DNA of 64,000 nt. Origin: Burkholderia sp. 8Y (lineage in GTDB: Bacteria > Pseudomonadota > Gammaproteobacteria > Burkholderiales > Burkholderiaceae). Where the stretch lies: the NCBI RefSeq assembly GCF_902506145.1, contig NZ_LR733519.1, positions 654,582 to 718,581 on the forward strand, written 5' to 3'. Within the stretch, counting starts at the first letter, position 1. Each line of letters begins with the position of its first letter. Under the pieces are notes generated by a model. The model had not been told where the DNA came from and did not search any database. It saw nothing but the letters and a program-made list of their open reading frames with translations. Positions 1 through 8,460 of this stretch are shown one piece after another. A program made the position numbers and the translations under genes.

Positions 1-1
1 A

Positions 2-117
2 TGCCTGATGACCATAGCGAGTCGGTCCCACCCCTTCCCATCCCGAACAGGACCGTGAAACGACTCCACGCCGATGATAGTGCGGATTGCCCGTGTGAAA
101 GTAGGTAATCGTCAGGC
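2..117 (+). rRNA. rrf: 5S ribosomal RNA
   Basis: The first ~116 bases read as a full-length betaproteobacterial 5S rRNA. The 5' end (TGCCTGATGACC) pairs with the 3' end (GTAATCGTCAGGC), and the internal CCCGAACAGG and GTGAAACGACTCCACGCCGATG blocks are present. It is the last gene of an rRNA operon whose 16S and 23S genes lie before the window. A strong terminator follows within 20 bases. Exact ends are uncertain by one or two bases. Confidence 0.95.
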
Positions 118-133
118 TCCTCATGCCACAAAC

Positions 134-164
134 AAAAACCCCACCCCATAAAGGTGGGGTTTTT
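134..164 (+). terminator. Rho-independent terminator of the rRNA operon
   Basis: A 12-bp perfect stem AAAAACCCCACC / GGTGGGGTTTTT with a short ATAAA-type loop ends in a T run. It lies directly after the 5S rRNA. Confidence 0.9.
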
Positions 165-281
165 GCGTTGGGGCGCGATATTAAGCAAAACTCCTGACGC
201 CGACGCTTCCCGGACCCGACAAATCTGTCGGTAGAATGGCATTGGCAGGTGTACCACTACGCCGATCCTACCGGAGCGCAT

Positions 282-926
282 ATGAGAACGAGCCTGATGA
301 TCGCCGCTGTCAGCGTCGTGCTGTTGGCTGCGGCCTGTGGCAAGAAGAATGATGCGAGCGAATCCACGTTGGGCGACGCGATTTCGGCCGACATGAAGAC
401 CAACCGCGGCTTGCTATGCCTGAACCGCAGCGGGCGTGGTCCGTTCACGTTTCCGTCTACCTATAGCAATCGCGATCTGAACGAGTATTCGGCGGCTGCG
501 TTGCGCGAGCAATTGGCCGCGCTGGAAAAAAGCGGCTTGATCGCGCGGGCCGCATCCACGCCGGCGAACGCCAGCGCAAAACAGGATGGAATCGCGTATA
601 GCTTGACGGGCGAAGGCCAAAAGTATGCGGTCGAAACCGTGCGACAGGCGGGCGATCCCAACGCCACGGCGGACTCTCACGCATCGATGATCTGCTACGC
701 ACACGTCAAACTCGACAAGGTGACCGCGTGGACCGAACCGGATCCGAACACGCATCGGTCTGACGTGACGTACACGTATAAGCTCGACAACGTCGCCCCT
801 TGGGCCGACGACCGCGACATCAAGCGCGCATTTGCCGATCTCACCGCTGCCGACCGCGAAGCCGGTGAAACGAAGCTGCACATCACGCTCGAACAGCGCC
901 CGGACGGCTGGGTCAGAGTCGATTGA
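282..926 (+). CDS. Hypothetical lipoprotein
   Basis: This encodes a 214-residue protein with a lipoprotein signal: a short basic start, a hydrophobic core and an LLAAAC lipobox with Cys19. No enzymatic domain is recognised. The mature part is acidic and contains a segment resembling the small winged-helix-like 'uncharacterised lipoproteins' of Burkholderia, but I cannot assign a function. I chose the ATG at 282 because it gives the signal peptide directly and has a CGGAG ribosome site just upstream; an upstream start at 249 would put 11 odd residues before it. The stop codon overlaps the TTG start of the following LacI gene, though a shared role is not evident. Confidence 0.75.
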   Translation: MRTSLMIAAVSVVLLAAACGKKNDASESTLGDAISADMKTNRGLLCLNRSGRGPFTFPSTYSNRDLNEYSAAALREQLAALEKSGLIARAASTPANASAKQDGIAYSLTGEGQKYAVETVRQAGDPNATADSHASMICYAHVKLDKVTAWTEPDPNTHRSDVTYTYKLDNVAPWADDRDIKRAFADLTAADREAGETKLHITLEQRPDGWVRVD

Positions 927-1972
927 GCAACGTCTCCGGTTGTCCCGACGATCTGCCCCGCGTCCCTCCACGCATGTCGGACGTTGCGCGGCTCGCCGGC
1001 GTCTCGAAGATGACGGTGTCGCGCGTGTTGGCGGGCCATAGCGTCGCGTCGGCGACGCGCGAGCGCGTGCAGAACGCCATCGACGAACTCGGCTACGTGG
1101 CCGATGCCGCCGCGGGCGCGTTGTCGTCGGGGCGATCGGAGTTCGTCGCGGTCATGGTGCCCTCGCTCGCCAGCTCCAACTTCTCCGATACGGTGCGTGG
1201 CCTCGCCGCAGCATTGGAACCGCACGGCCTGCAATTGCTGATCGGCGACACCGACTATCACCTCGACCGCGAGGAGAGCTTGATACGTTCGATGCTGCGC
1301 CATCAGCCGCGCTGTATCGCGCTGACGGGCTCGCGCCACACTGAGGCAACGCGCGCGTTGCTGCGCCGCTCCGGCGTGCCGATCGTCGAAATGTGGGACT
1401 TCCCGAGCGATCCTATTGACGCCGCCGTCGGCTTTTCCAACGTCAACGCCGCGCGCGAAATGGTGCGGTATCTCGCGAAGCGCGGACATGAGCGCATCGG
1501 CTTTCTGGGCGGGGCGAGCGAACTGGATCGACGTGGCCTCGACCGGCTCAAGGGCTTTCGCATGGAGATGAAGGCGCTCGGCCTCGACGCCGAACGCGTG
1601 GTGCGCCTCGGCGATTCGCCGATCACGATGAGCCATGGCGGTCCCGCCATCGCGGCGCTACTGGCAACGTGGCCCGACACGCAAGCCGTGATGTGTGTCA
1701 GCGACATGTCGGCCTTTGGCGCGATAATGGAGTGTCACCGGCGCGGGCTTTCGGTTCCTGACGATATCGCGGTGGCCGGCTTCGGCAACTTCGAGGTGGC
1801 CGCGTGCTGCACGCCGTCGATCACGACCGTATCCGTCGATGCGTACGGTATCGGCCTGCGCACGGGCGAAGTGTTGCTGGCCGCGCTCGAAGAACGCGAA
1901 CGGGGCACCGTCAAGCGAGCGAGCAAGCGCGTCCGGATCGCGTATCAGGTGCTGGCGCGAGAGAGCGCCTGA
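923..1972 (+). CDS. LacI-family transcriptional regulator (sugar-acid catabolism)
   Basis: The protein has the LacI architecture: an N-terminal helix-turn-helix (MSDVARLAGVSKMTVSRVLA) followed by a periplasmic-binding-protein-like sensor domain running to the C-terminus, ending with the usual TTVSVD region. The first start (TTG at 923) overlaps the preceding stop; ATG 974 begins exactly at the helix-turn-helix and is an equally good start (about 332 residues). The next gene is a sugar-acid dehydratase, and a 12-bp palindrome with the central CG typical of LacI operators lies between them, so it probably represses that gene until a sugar acid such as gluconate, arabonate or xylonate binds. The ligand is inferred. 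Confidence 0.88.
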   Translation: MSNVSGCPDDLPRVPPRMSDVARLAGVSKMTVSRVLAGHSVASATRERVQNAIDELGYVADAAAGALSSGRSEFVAVMVPSLASSNFSDTVRGLAAALEPHGLQLLIGDTDYHLDREESLIRSMLRHQPRCIALTGSRHTEATRALLRRSGVPIVEMWDFPSDPIDAAVGFSNVNAAREMVRYLAKRGHERIGFLGGASELDRRGLDRLKGFRMEMKALGLDAERVVRLGDSPITMSHGGPAIAALLATWPDTQAVMCVSDMSAFGAIMECHRRGLSVPDDIAVAGFGNFEVAACCTPSITTVSVDAYGIGLRTGEVLLAALEERERGTVKRASKRVRIAYQVLARESA

Positions 1973-2011
1973 GCGCGGACGTCACCTGAATGCGTGCTAC
2001 CATGCCTTGAT

Positions 2012-2023
2012 GTTACCGGTAAC
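2012..2023. promoter_or_regulatory. Putative LacI/GntR-type operator palindrome
   Basis: GTTACCGGTAAC is a perfect 12-bp palindrome with a central CG, 53 bases before the dehydratase start and 39 bases after the LacI gene. Its form matches the operators of the gluconate repressor GntR (a LacI-family protein). No second copy was seen in front of the LacI gene. Confidence 0.6.
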
Positions 2024-2076
2024 TATACGGTCCCAGCAGCACAGGGCGAGAGCAAAACCTCACGGAGAGAGACACC

Positions 2077-3861
2077 ATGTCGCAAGAGACACCCCGCCGC
2101 CTGCGCAGTCAGGAATGGTTCGACGATCCTTCGCACGCCGACATGACCGCGCTCTATGTCGAGCGATTCATGAACTACGGTCTCACGCGCGAAGAGTTGC
2201 AGTCGGGACGGCCGATCATCGGCATCGCGCAGACCGGCAGCGATCTTGCGCCGTGCAATCGTCACCACATCGAGCTTGCCGCGCGCACGAAAGCCGGTAT
2301 TCGCGATGCCGGCGGCATCCCGATGGAGTTCCCTGTGCATCCGCTCGCGGAGCAGAGCCGCCGCCCGACCGCCGCGCTGGATCGCAATCTCGCGTATCTC
2401 GGTCTCGTCGAAATACTGCATGGTTTTCCGCTCGATGGCGTCGTGCTCACGACCGGATGCGACAAGACCACGCCCGCATGTCTGATGGCGGCGGCGACCG
2501 TCGACATGCCGGCCATCGTGCTGTCGGGCGGACCGATGCTCGACGGCTGGCACGAAGGCAAGCGCGTCGGTTCCGGCACGGTCATCTGGCACGCGCGCAA
2601 TCTGCTCGCGGCGGGCGAAATCGACTACGAAGGCTTCATGCGCCTGACGACGGCTTCGTCGCCTTCCATCGGGCACTGCAACACCATGGGCACCGCGCTT
2701 TCAATGAACAGCCTCGCCGAGGCGCTCGGCATGTCGTTGCCGACGTGCGCGAGCATTCCCGCGGCGTATCGCGAGCGCGGACAGATGGCGTACGCAACGG
2801 GCAAGCGCATCGTCGACATGGTGCGTGAGGACATGCGTCCGTCGAAGATCATGACGCGCGATGCGTTCATCAACGCAATCGTCGTTGCGTCCGCGCTCGG
2901 TGCGTCGACCAATTGCCCACCGCATCTGATCGCGATTGCGCGGCATATGGGCATCGAACTGAGCCTCGAAGACTGGCAGCGTTACGGGGAAGCGATTCCG
3001 CTCATCGTCAATTGCATGCCGGCGGGCGAGTATCTCGGCGAGAGCTTCCATCGCGCGGGCGGTGTGCCTGCGGTGCTGCGTCAACTCGATGCAGCGGGGC
3101 TCTTGCGGCGCGATTGCCTCACCGTGTCGGGCCGCATGATCGGCGAGATTGCCGACGATGCCCCCGTCGCCGATCGTGAGGTCATTCGCACTGCTGATGA
3201 TCCATTAATGCACGGCGCGGGCTTCATGGTGCTGTCGGGCAACTTCTTCGACAGCGCGATCATGAAGATGTCGGTCGTCGGCGAAGCGTTCAGGAAGACA
3301 TATCTCAGCGAGCCGGGCGCGGAGAATGTGTTCGAAGCGCGTGCGATCGTATTCGATGGTCCGGAGGACTACCATGCGCGCATCAACGATCCGGCGCTCG
3401 ATATCGACGAGCACTGCATTCTCGTCATTCGTGGCTGCGGCACGGTGGGTTATCCGGGAAGCGCGGAAGTGGTCAACATGGCGCCGCCCGCGGAACTCAT
3501 CAAGCGAGGCGTCGACTCACTGCCGTGTCTGGGCGATGGCCGGCAAAGCGGCACGTCCGCGAGTCCGTCCATTCTCAACATGTCGCCGGAAGCCGCCGTC
3601 GGCGGCGGCCTTGCACTTTTGCGCACCAACGACCGCATACGCGTGGATCTGAACGCGCGCTCCGTCAACGTGTTGCTCGACGAAGCCGAGCTGCAAAGCC
3701 GCAGCAAGGACGCGGCTTTCGCCGCGCCAGTGGCGCAAACGCCGTGGCAGGAGCTGTATCGGCAGACGGTGGGACAGCTATCGACAGGCGGATGCCTCGA
3801 GCCCGCGACGCTTTACCTCAAGGTCATCGAAACGCGCGGCAATCCGCGTCATTCGCACTGA
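2077..3861 (+). CDS. IlvD/Edd-family sugar-acid dehydratase (arabonate/xylonate dehydratase-like)
   Basis: A 594-residue protein of the IlvD/Edd family, which removes water from sugar acids or dihydroxy acids to give 2-keto-3-deoxy products using an Fe-S cluster. Cluster cysteines are seen in TTGCDKTTP and in the SIGHCNTMGTA motif; the C-terminal GTVGYPGSAEVVNM block is also typical. The length and the sequence around GCDKTTPACLMA resemble pentonate dehydratases (arabonate, xylonate) rather than IlvD itself. A good AGAGAGACACC ribosome site precedes the ATG. The adjacent LacI regulator and operator support a catabolic role. The exact substrate cannot be told from sequence. Confidence 0.9.
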   Translation: MSQETPRRLRSQEWFDDPSHADMTALYVERFMNYGLTREELQSGRPIIGIAQTGSDLAPCNRHHIELAARTKAGIRDAGGIPMEFPVHPLAEQSRRPTAALDRNLAYLGLVEILHGFPLDGVVLTTGCDKTTPACLMAAATVDMPAIVLSGGPMLDGWHEGKRVGSGTVIWHARNLLAAGEIDYEGFMRLTTASSPSIGHCNTMGTALSMNSLAEALGMSLPTCASIPAAYRERGQMAYATGKRIVDMVREDMRPSKIMTRDAFINAIVVASALGASTNCPPHLIAIARHMGIELSLEDWQRYGEAIPLIVNCMPAGEYLGESFHRAGGVPAVLRQLDAAGLLRRDCLTVSGRMIGEIADDAPVADREVIRTADDPLMHGAGFMVLSGNFFDSAIMKMSVVGEAFRKTYLSEPGAENVFEARAIVFDGPEDYHARINDPALDIDEHCILVIRGCGTVGYPGSAEVVNMAPPAELIKRGVDSLPCLGDGRQSGTSASPSILNMSPEAAVGGGLALLRTNDRIRVDLNARSVNVLLDEAELQSRSKDAAFAAPVAQTPWQELYRQTVGQLSTGGCLEPATLYLKVIETRGNPRHSH

Positions 3862-3870
3862 ACGGCGGCG

Positions 3871-4206
3871 TTACAGGCGCGCGTCGCGAGCGCGCGCGCT
3901 GTGTGGCGTTGTCTTGAGCTTCGGCATCTTGCCGTTCTCGATGTAGCCCTGCACGGTATCGGCTGCGTCGTAGTAATCGCGTTCATCGAGCCAGTGCCAC
4001 ACGGCCGCGAGAAAGAGGCCCAACCCCGCATGTCCGCAATGCGCGATGACGTCTGCGATACCTTCTGCAAGCGCCTGGTCGCGTCCGGTCGCCGTGAAGG
4101 CGCTTGCAATGTGCGACGCGCTGCGTGACACGAGCATCGCGTGCATGGGCTGAAGGTGTGGATTGAAAGCGCGTGAAGCGAGACTTCTGTATTTGCTGCC
4201 GCCCAT
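3871..4206 (-). CDS. Hypothetical protein
   Basis: A 111-residue, probably helical protein with no recognised domain. It has a central hydrophobic stretch (HAGLGLFLAAVWHWL) that could be a buried helix rather than a membrane span. The gene converges on the dehydratase with only nine bases between their ends. A G-rich stretch lies before the ATG, giving a poor ribosome site. It may be a small Burkholderia-specific protein; nothing in the context points to a function. Confidence 0.45.
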   Translation of the reverse strand: MGGSKYRSLASRAFNPHLQPMHAMLVSRSASHIASAFTATGRDQALAEGIADVIAHCGHAGLGLFLAAVWHWLDERDYYDAADTVQGYIENGKMPKLKTTPHSARARDARL

Positions 4207-4466
4207 GGGGCCCCCCGTGTATTACTGGCGTACTGCGCACTGTCTCGTCGCGCCGCCGTTGATTGTTTGAGTCGCTGAAACCAGCGCCGGCAAGCATAGG
4301 CAAGAAGCGGGCCGAGGGCGCGCATTTTGCTGAAGAGCCTCTATTCGCGGGGTTATTGGACGTCCGCGTTGCTCGCATCGACGCAATGCAAGGCTGCGCG
4401 ACGCGCCCCTTTCTACATTCCGTATGAACGAATGTGCAATGCCGAAGGTCACCACGGGACTACGCC

Positions 4467-5624
4467 ATGCGCCGCGCTCACGCAGCAATAAAACAGGTTC
4501 GACCCTATGCGCGCGTTGCGGTCTGTGCGGTCGCGCTCGTGACCGGATGCTCGGCCGGAGGACAGGCTGTCAGTGATGCAACGCCTGCAACGTCGAGCGA
4601 GCCGCAGCCATTGCATCACGCGAGGTACACTTCGTCCGGCTTCGAGAACAACTACGAGAATTCGCCGCGCGGATCGTTCTGGAAATGGCAGTGGGAACGC
4701 TTGACGCAAGGACTGCCGAAGCCGCCGGCCAACGGCTATCGGTTTCAGATGGCGCATCCCGACATCGCGTTTATCAAAGCGAACCGCAGCGTCGATACGC
4801 TCACGTGGATCGGTCATGCCACCGCGCTCGTGCAGATAAACGGCGTGAACGTCCTCACTGATCCCGTGTTTTCCGAGCGTGCTTCGCCGTTCACGTTCAT
4901 CGGGCCGAAGCGCAAGACACCGCCCGGGCTTGCGCTCGATCAGCTTCCGCACATCGATATCGTGCTGATCTCCCACAATCATTACGATCACCTCGACATA
5001 GCGAGCGTGCAAGCGTTGAACCGGCAGGCGGGCGGGCCGCCGCGCTTTCTCGTGCCGCTGGGCGTCAAAGCGTGGATGACGAGCGCCGGCATTGCGAACG
5101 CAGAGGAACTGGATTGGGGCGATGAGTCCCACGCCGCCGGCCTCGATATCTGGTTCACGCCGGCCCAGCACTGGTCTGCTCGCACGCCGTTCGATCGCGC
5201 AAGGACGTTGTGGGGCAGTTGGGTCGTCAAGACGCCGCCGGGCGCGGCGCATCCTTTTTCGTTTTTCTTCGCGGGCGACACGGGCTATTCGCCCGACTTC
5301 CGCGACATAGGCGCGCGTTTCGGCGGCTTCGATCTCGCGCTGATTCCGATCGGCGCATACGACCCGCGCTGGTTCATGCATGCGCAGCATGTCGATCCGG
5401 AAGAGGCCGTACGCATCTTCGAGGACATTCACGCAAAGCGGGCCATCGGCGTTCACTGGGGTACGTTCGAACTCACCGACGAGCCGCTCGACGAACCACC
5501 GCGCCGTCTTTCAGACGCGGTCCAAAAAGCGGGTCTGCCTGCCGATTCATTCACGGTACTCATGCATGGTCAAACGATTCGTCTAGACACGCCGGTAACG
5601 AAGCAAACGATAAGCACACCGTAA
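4467..5624 (+). CDS. MBL-fold metal-dependent hydrolase, lipoprotein
   Basis: A 385-residue exported metallo-beta-lactamase-fold hydrolase. A lipobox (LVTGC, Cys28) follows a hydrophobic segment, so it is probably anchored in a membrane facing the periplasm. The fold's metal motif HNHYDHLD lies near residue 170; later ligands are in FFAGDTGYSPDF and in VHWGTFEL. The overall pattern (WIGHATALVQINGVNVLTDPVF) is that of the NAPE-PLD/UlaG-like branch, which includes phospholipid-cleaving enzymes. The substrate is unknown. I chose ATG 4467 over a start 33 bases upstream because it gives a conventional signal peptide. A bidirectional hairpin follows. Confidence 0.85.
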   Translation: MRRAHAAIKQVRPYARVAVCAVALVTGCSAGGQAVSDATPATSSEPQPLHHARYTSSGFENNYENSPRGSFWKWQWERLTQGLPKPPANGYRFQMAHPDIAFIKANRSVDTLTWIGHATALVQINGVNVLTDPVFSERASPFTFIGPKRKTPPGLALDQLPHIDIVLISHNHYDHLDIASVQALNRQAGGPPRFLVPLGVKAWMTSAGIANAEELDWGDESHAAGLDIWFTPAQHWSARTPFDRARTLWGSWVVKTPPGAAHPFSFFFAGDTGYSPDFRDIGARFGGFDLALIPIGAYDPRWFMHAQHVDPEEAVRIFEDIHAKRAIGVHWGTFELTDEPLDEPPRRLSDAVQKAGLPADSFTVLMHGQTIRLDTPVTKQTISTP

Positions 5625-5642
5625 CATTAGAGACGAATGAAA

Positions 5643-5670
5643 AACGCGCGGGCCGTCGAGCCCGCGCGTT
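5643..5670. terminator. Bidirectional hairpin terminator between convergent genes
   Basis: AACGCGCGGG pairs with CCCGCGCGTT around an eight-base loop. It lies between the MBL gene (+) and the DUF1328 gene (-). T tracts are short on both sides, so efficiency is uncertain. Confidence 0.6.
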
Positions 5671-5700
5671 CCGATTGCAACAGATGCGATGAAGCGATCG

Positions 5701-5862
5701 TCATCGCCTGAACACGCCGAGCAGCAGAGTCGCGAGAAAAATCACAATGAAGATAAAGAACAGGATCTTGGCGATTTCCGCCGCGCCCGTTGCGATACCG
5801 CCAAAGCCGAAAACCGCGGCGATGATCGCGATGATGAAGAATATGACAGCGTAACGGAGCAT
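5701..5862 (-). CDS. DUF1328 (YtjA-like) small membrane protein
   Basis: A 53-residue protein beginning [20 protein letters not shown], made of two hydrophobic helices with a [12 protein letters not shown] linker and ending in a short basic tail (GVFRR). This matches the DUF1328/YtjA family, small inner-membrane proteins of unknown function that are often stress-induced. The start is fixed by a perfect AGGAGG ribosome site eight bases upstream; a longer reading of 89 residues is not supported. Confidence 0.9.
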   Translation of the reverse strand: MLRYAVIFFIIAIIAAVFGFGGIATGAAEIAKILFFIFIVIFLATLLLGVFRR

Positions 5863-6030
5863 GAGGCCTCCTACGGGGATCGGTTGGTAGTTCGATTTGC
5901 ATGCGGACTGAAACCGTTGCCGCCTTCGCTCATCGGTCGTGCCGCGCTCTTGTTCAGGGTCTGGCGGCATGGAGGGTCAAAGCAACCGCTGTGCCTAATT
6001 CCGCGCATGCGTTCCCCGCGAAAACGAAAA

Positions 6031-6067
6031 CGCCGCAATAACCCGTCGCGAACGGGTCATTGCGGCG
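6031..6067 (-). terminator. Rho-independent terminator
   Basis: A long interrupted stem, CGCCGCAAT with ATTGCGGCG plus an inner ACCCGT/ACGGGT, is followed on the minus strand by a T-rich run. It lies about 20 bases after the stop of the small acidic protein gene (minus strand). Confidence 0.75.
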
Positions 6068-6087
6068 TGGGCGCGCGGTTCTGGAGG

Positions 6088-6255
6088 CTAGCGGCTTGAG
6101 GTGCGATCGGAGTCGTTGTCCTCGTCGTCCTCTTCGTCATCGACGTGGCTTTGCGCATCCAGCAGGTGGTTCTCCAGTTCGTCGCGCTCGATCTGATCGG
6201 CGAGGTCGAGTGCTTTGCGCGTGGCGGGACCGGATGGGCGGTTGGCTCCAGACAT
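6088..6255 (-). CDS. Small acidic hypothetical protein
   Basis: A 55-residue protein whose last third is almost wholly acidic (DDEEDDEDNDSD). The N-terminal half (ATRKALDLADQIERDELENH) looks helical and amphipathic. No family is recognised. It is supported as a real gene by an AAGGAG ribosome site before the ATG and by the strong terminator just after the stop. It could be a charge-based binding or stress protein, but that is a guess. Confidence 0.65.
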   Translation of the reverse strand: MSGANRPSGPATRKALDLADQIERDELENHLLDAQSHVDDEEDDEDNDSDRTSSR

Positions 6256-6560
6256 GGCGTACTCCTTGAACGGATTTCGAGGCCGCGCCAGCGAACGTGG
6301 CGCGAAATAACGGCAGACGGGGCGTGCCGCGTCGGGCAAGGAAACTGCCGATCCAGGCTGCCTTAAAGGATCGCTTAAGGGACGTTGGACGCGCGATCGT
6401 CGTGGGCAGACTGACAGAGACGCGGAAAGAAAAATGCCGTCCCATTCTTGCAAGCAGGACGGCAAGTTTTGCCTGGCCGGCGCGTACGCCGAGTATGCGC
6501 CGGTCCTGCGTCGCGGCAAAGTGCTTTATCGACACCGTGCAGCGCGTTTCTTGACGAGCA
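6256..6560. other. Intergenic region holding a terminator only
   Basis: Apart from the hairpin at 6435-6464 that ends the LysE gene, I see no convincing gene. Reading frames here overlap on both strands without ribosome sites or recognisable products. The upstream part should carry the promoter of the small acidic protein. Confidence 0.5.
6435..6464 (-). terminator. Rho-independent terminator of the LysE-family gene
   Basis: TGCCGTCC pairs with GGACGGCA around a 14-base loop. On the minus strand it is followed by ATTTTTC, downstream of the exporter gene. Confidence 0.75.
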
Positions 6561-7175
6561 TCACTCGAAGAAATGCGCGACGATCGGATACAGCGACAGA
6601 AGAAGCAACGCGGCCATCGTCAGATTGAAAGCGCGCAACAGACGCGGATTCGCAAGGAAGCGCCGCAACGATACGCCGAAAGCCGCCCACGCCGTGATGC
6701 ACGGCAGGCCGACCGCGATGAACACCAGCGCCATGATCGCCGCGTTGAGCGAGAGGCTCGCGTGCAGATGAATGGTCGTGGCGGCGGTCAGCACCATCAT
6801 CCATGCTTTCGGATTGACCCATTGAAACGCGACGGCTTCGTAGAAGCGCATCGGGCGGCGCTCGCCGTCGCGCGTCTGCACGGACGACGACGTGCCGATC
6901 TTCCACGCAAGGTACAGCAAATAGGCCACGCTCGCGGTTTCCAGCACGGAATAGAGCCACGGCAGATGCCCGAACGCTTCGGCGAGACCGAGGCCGGCGG
7001 CAAGCATCAGAAGCGCCACGCCGGCGCTAATGCCGAGAACGTGAGGCACCGTGCGCCGCAGACCGAAGTTCACGCCCGAGGCGAGCAGCATGGTGTTGTT
7101 GGGTCCGGGCGTGATGCTCATCACGAGCGCGAGGAGCGCGGCTGCGGGCAGGGCGTTGAGCAGGGTGGAGGTCAT
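6561..7175 (-). CDS. LysE/RhtB-family amino-acid exporter
   Basis: A 204-residue inner-membrane protein of the LysE/RhtB family. The diagnostic N-terminal segment (MSITPGPNNTMLLASGVNFG) is complete, followed by the VPHVLGISAGV block and six predicted membrane helices. A central hydrophilic loop (TSSSVQTRDGERRPMRFYE) precedes the FQWVNPKAWMM motif. The family exports amino acids or small amines by proton exchange; the substrate is not predictable. It is transcribed alone, ending at a hairpin near 6435-6464. Confidence 0.9.
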   Translation of the reverse strand: MTSTLLNALPAAALLALVMSITPGPNNTMLLASGVNFGLRRTVPHVLGISAGVALLMLAAGLGLAEAFGHLPWLYSVLETASVAYLLYLAWKIGTSSSVQTRDGERRPMRFYEAVAFQWVNPKAWMMVLTAATTIHLHASLSLNAAIMALVFIAVGLPCITAWAAFGVSLRRFLANPRLLRAFNLTMAALLLLSLYPIVAHFFE

Positions 7176-7271
7176 GGTGCAATGCGAGTGGAGGATCGAT
7201 CGCTGCCAGTGTACGGGCGCGCATCTGTACAGTACCGATACAGATGCGCATTTGAATCCCGGTACGGCGCC

Positions 7272-8300
7272 TCAGACCGGAAACGGATTCCGCTCCGCGA
7301 ATCCTTCCTGATGCCAGTACGGATAAGCGGGGCGCACCTTGCTCGCCTCGTCGAGCCGCTTGACCTGCTCGGCGGTCAGGTTCCAGCCAACGGCGCCGAG
7401 GTTCTGTCGCAGTTGCTCCTCGTTGCGCGCGCCGATCAGCACGGTGGCGACCGTCGGACGTTGCAGCAGCCAGTTCAGCGCGATCTGCGGCACCGTCTTG
7501 CCCGTTTCCTCTGCGATGGCATCGAGCGCATCGACGACGCGGTACAGATACTCGTCAGGCACGGGCGGCCCCACGTCCGCCGTCTTGTGCAGTCGGCTCG
7601 ATTCCGGCAGCGGCTGCCCGCGCCGGATCTTGCCGGTGAGACGCCCCCAGCCGAGCGGACTCCAGATGACAGCGCCGACGCCCTGATCGAGACCGAGCGG
7701 CATCAGTTCCCATTCGTAGTCGCGGCCGATCAGCGAGTAATACGTCTGGTTCGCGACGTAGCGCGGATAGCCATGACGGTCCGCGACATCCAGCGATTTC
7801 TGCAAATGCCAGCCCGAGAAATTGGACACGCCCGTGTAGCGGATCTTGCCCGCGCGCACGAGATCGTCGAGTGTGGAAAGCGTCTCTTCCACGGGCGTTT
7901 TCGCATCGAAGCCATGCAACTGGAACAAGTCGATATAGTCGGTTTGCAGCCGCTTGAGCGCATCGTTGACCGCGTTGATGAGATGAAAGCGCGATGAGCC
8001 GACGCTGTTGGGATCGTCCGCATCGAAACGAAAGGTCGCTTTCGTCGAAATGATGACCTTGTCGCGCCGGCCTTTCAGCGCCTCGCCGAGAATGGATTCC
8101 GACGAGCCGCGCGAATAGATGTCGGCGGTGTCGAACATCGTGACGCCCGCATCGAGGCAGATGTCGACTAGCTGGCGCGCTTCGCTCACGTCTGTCTCGC
8201 CCCAGGCCTGAAAGAATTCGCCCTTGCCGCCGAACGTGCCGGTGCCGAAGCTGAGCACGGGAACCTTGAAGCCCGAAGCGCCTAAGTGTCGATATTCCAT
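7272..8300 (-). CDS. Aldo/keto reductase
   Basis: A 342-residue TIM-barrel oxidoreductase using NAD(P)H. The AKR catalytic set is visible: Asp and Tyr in DTADIYSRGSSE, Lys in VIISTKAT, and His in DLFQLHGF. The cofactor-binding region near the C-terminus (VLIGARNEEQLRQNL) is also present. The sequence is closest to the AKR11/YhdN-like type that acts on aldehydes or sugars. The start at 8300 (MEYRHLGASGFKV) has an AGAGGA ribosome site; longer frames lack one. It is divergent from the phospholipase D fusion gene. Confidence 0.9.
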   Translation of the reverse strand: MEYRHLGASGFKVPVLSFGTGTFGGKGEFFQAWGETDVSEARQLVDICLDAGVTMFDTADIYSRGSSESILGEALKGRRDKVIISTKATFRFDADDPNSVGSSRFHLINAVNDALKRLQTDYIDLFQLHGFDAKTPVEETLSTLDDLVRAGKIRYTGVSNFSGWHLQKSLDVADRHGYPRYVANQTYYSLIGRDYEWELMPLGLDQGVGAVIWSPLGWGRLTGKIRRGQPLPESSRLHKTADVGPPVPDEYLYRVVDALDAIAEETGKTVPQIALNWLLQRPTVATVLIGARNEEQLRQNLGAVGWNLTAEQVKRLDEASKVRPAYPYWHQEGFAERNPFPV

Positions 8301-8460
8301 TGCGTATCCTCTGCATTGAACGCTGCGTTGAAGAAGGATGTCGATTGACGAGACTACCGCAAGCGCGGTTCGCGCGCAGCACACGCGGTTCGAACGCGGG
8401 CATGGGCCTTGCAAACGCCTTGCGCAACGTATGTCACATGCATTCCAACATGGAGAGCGT

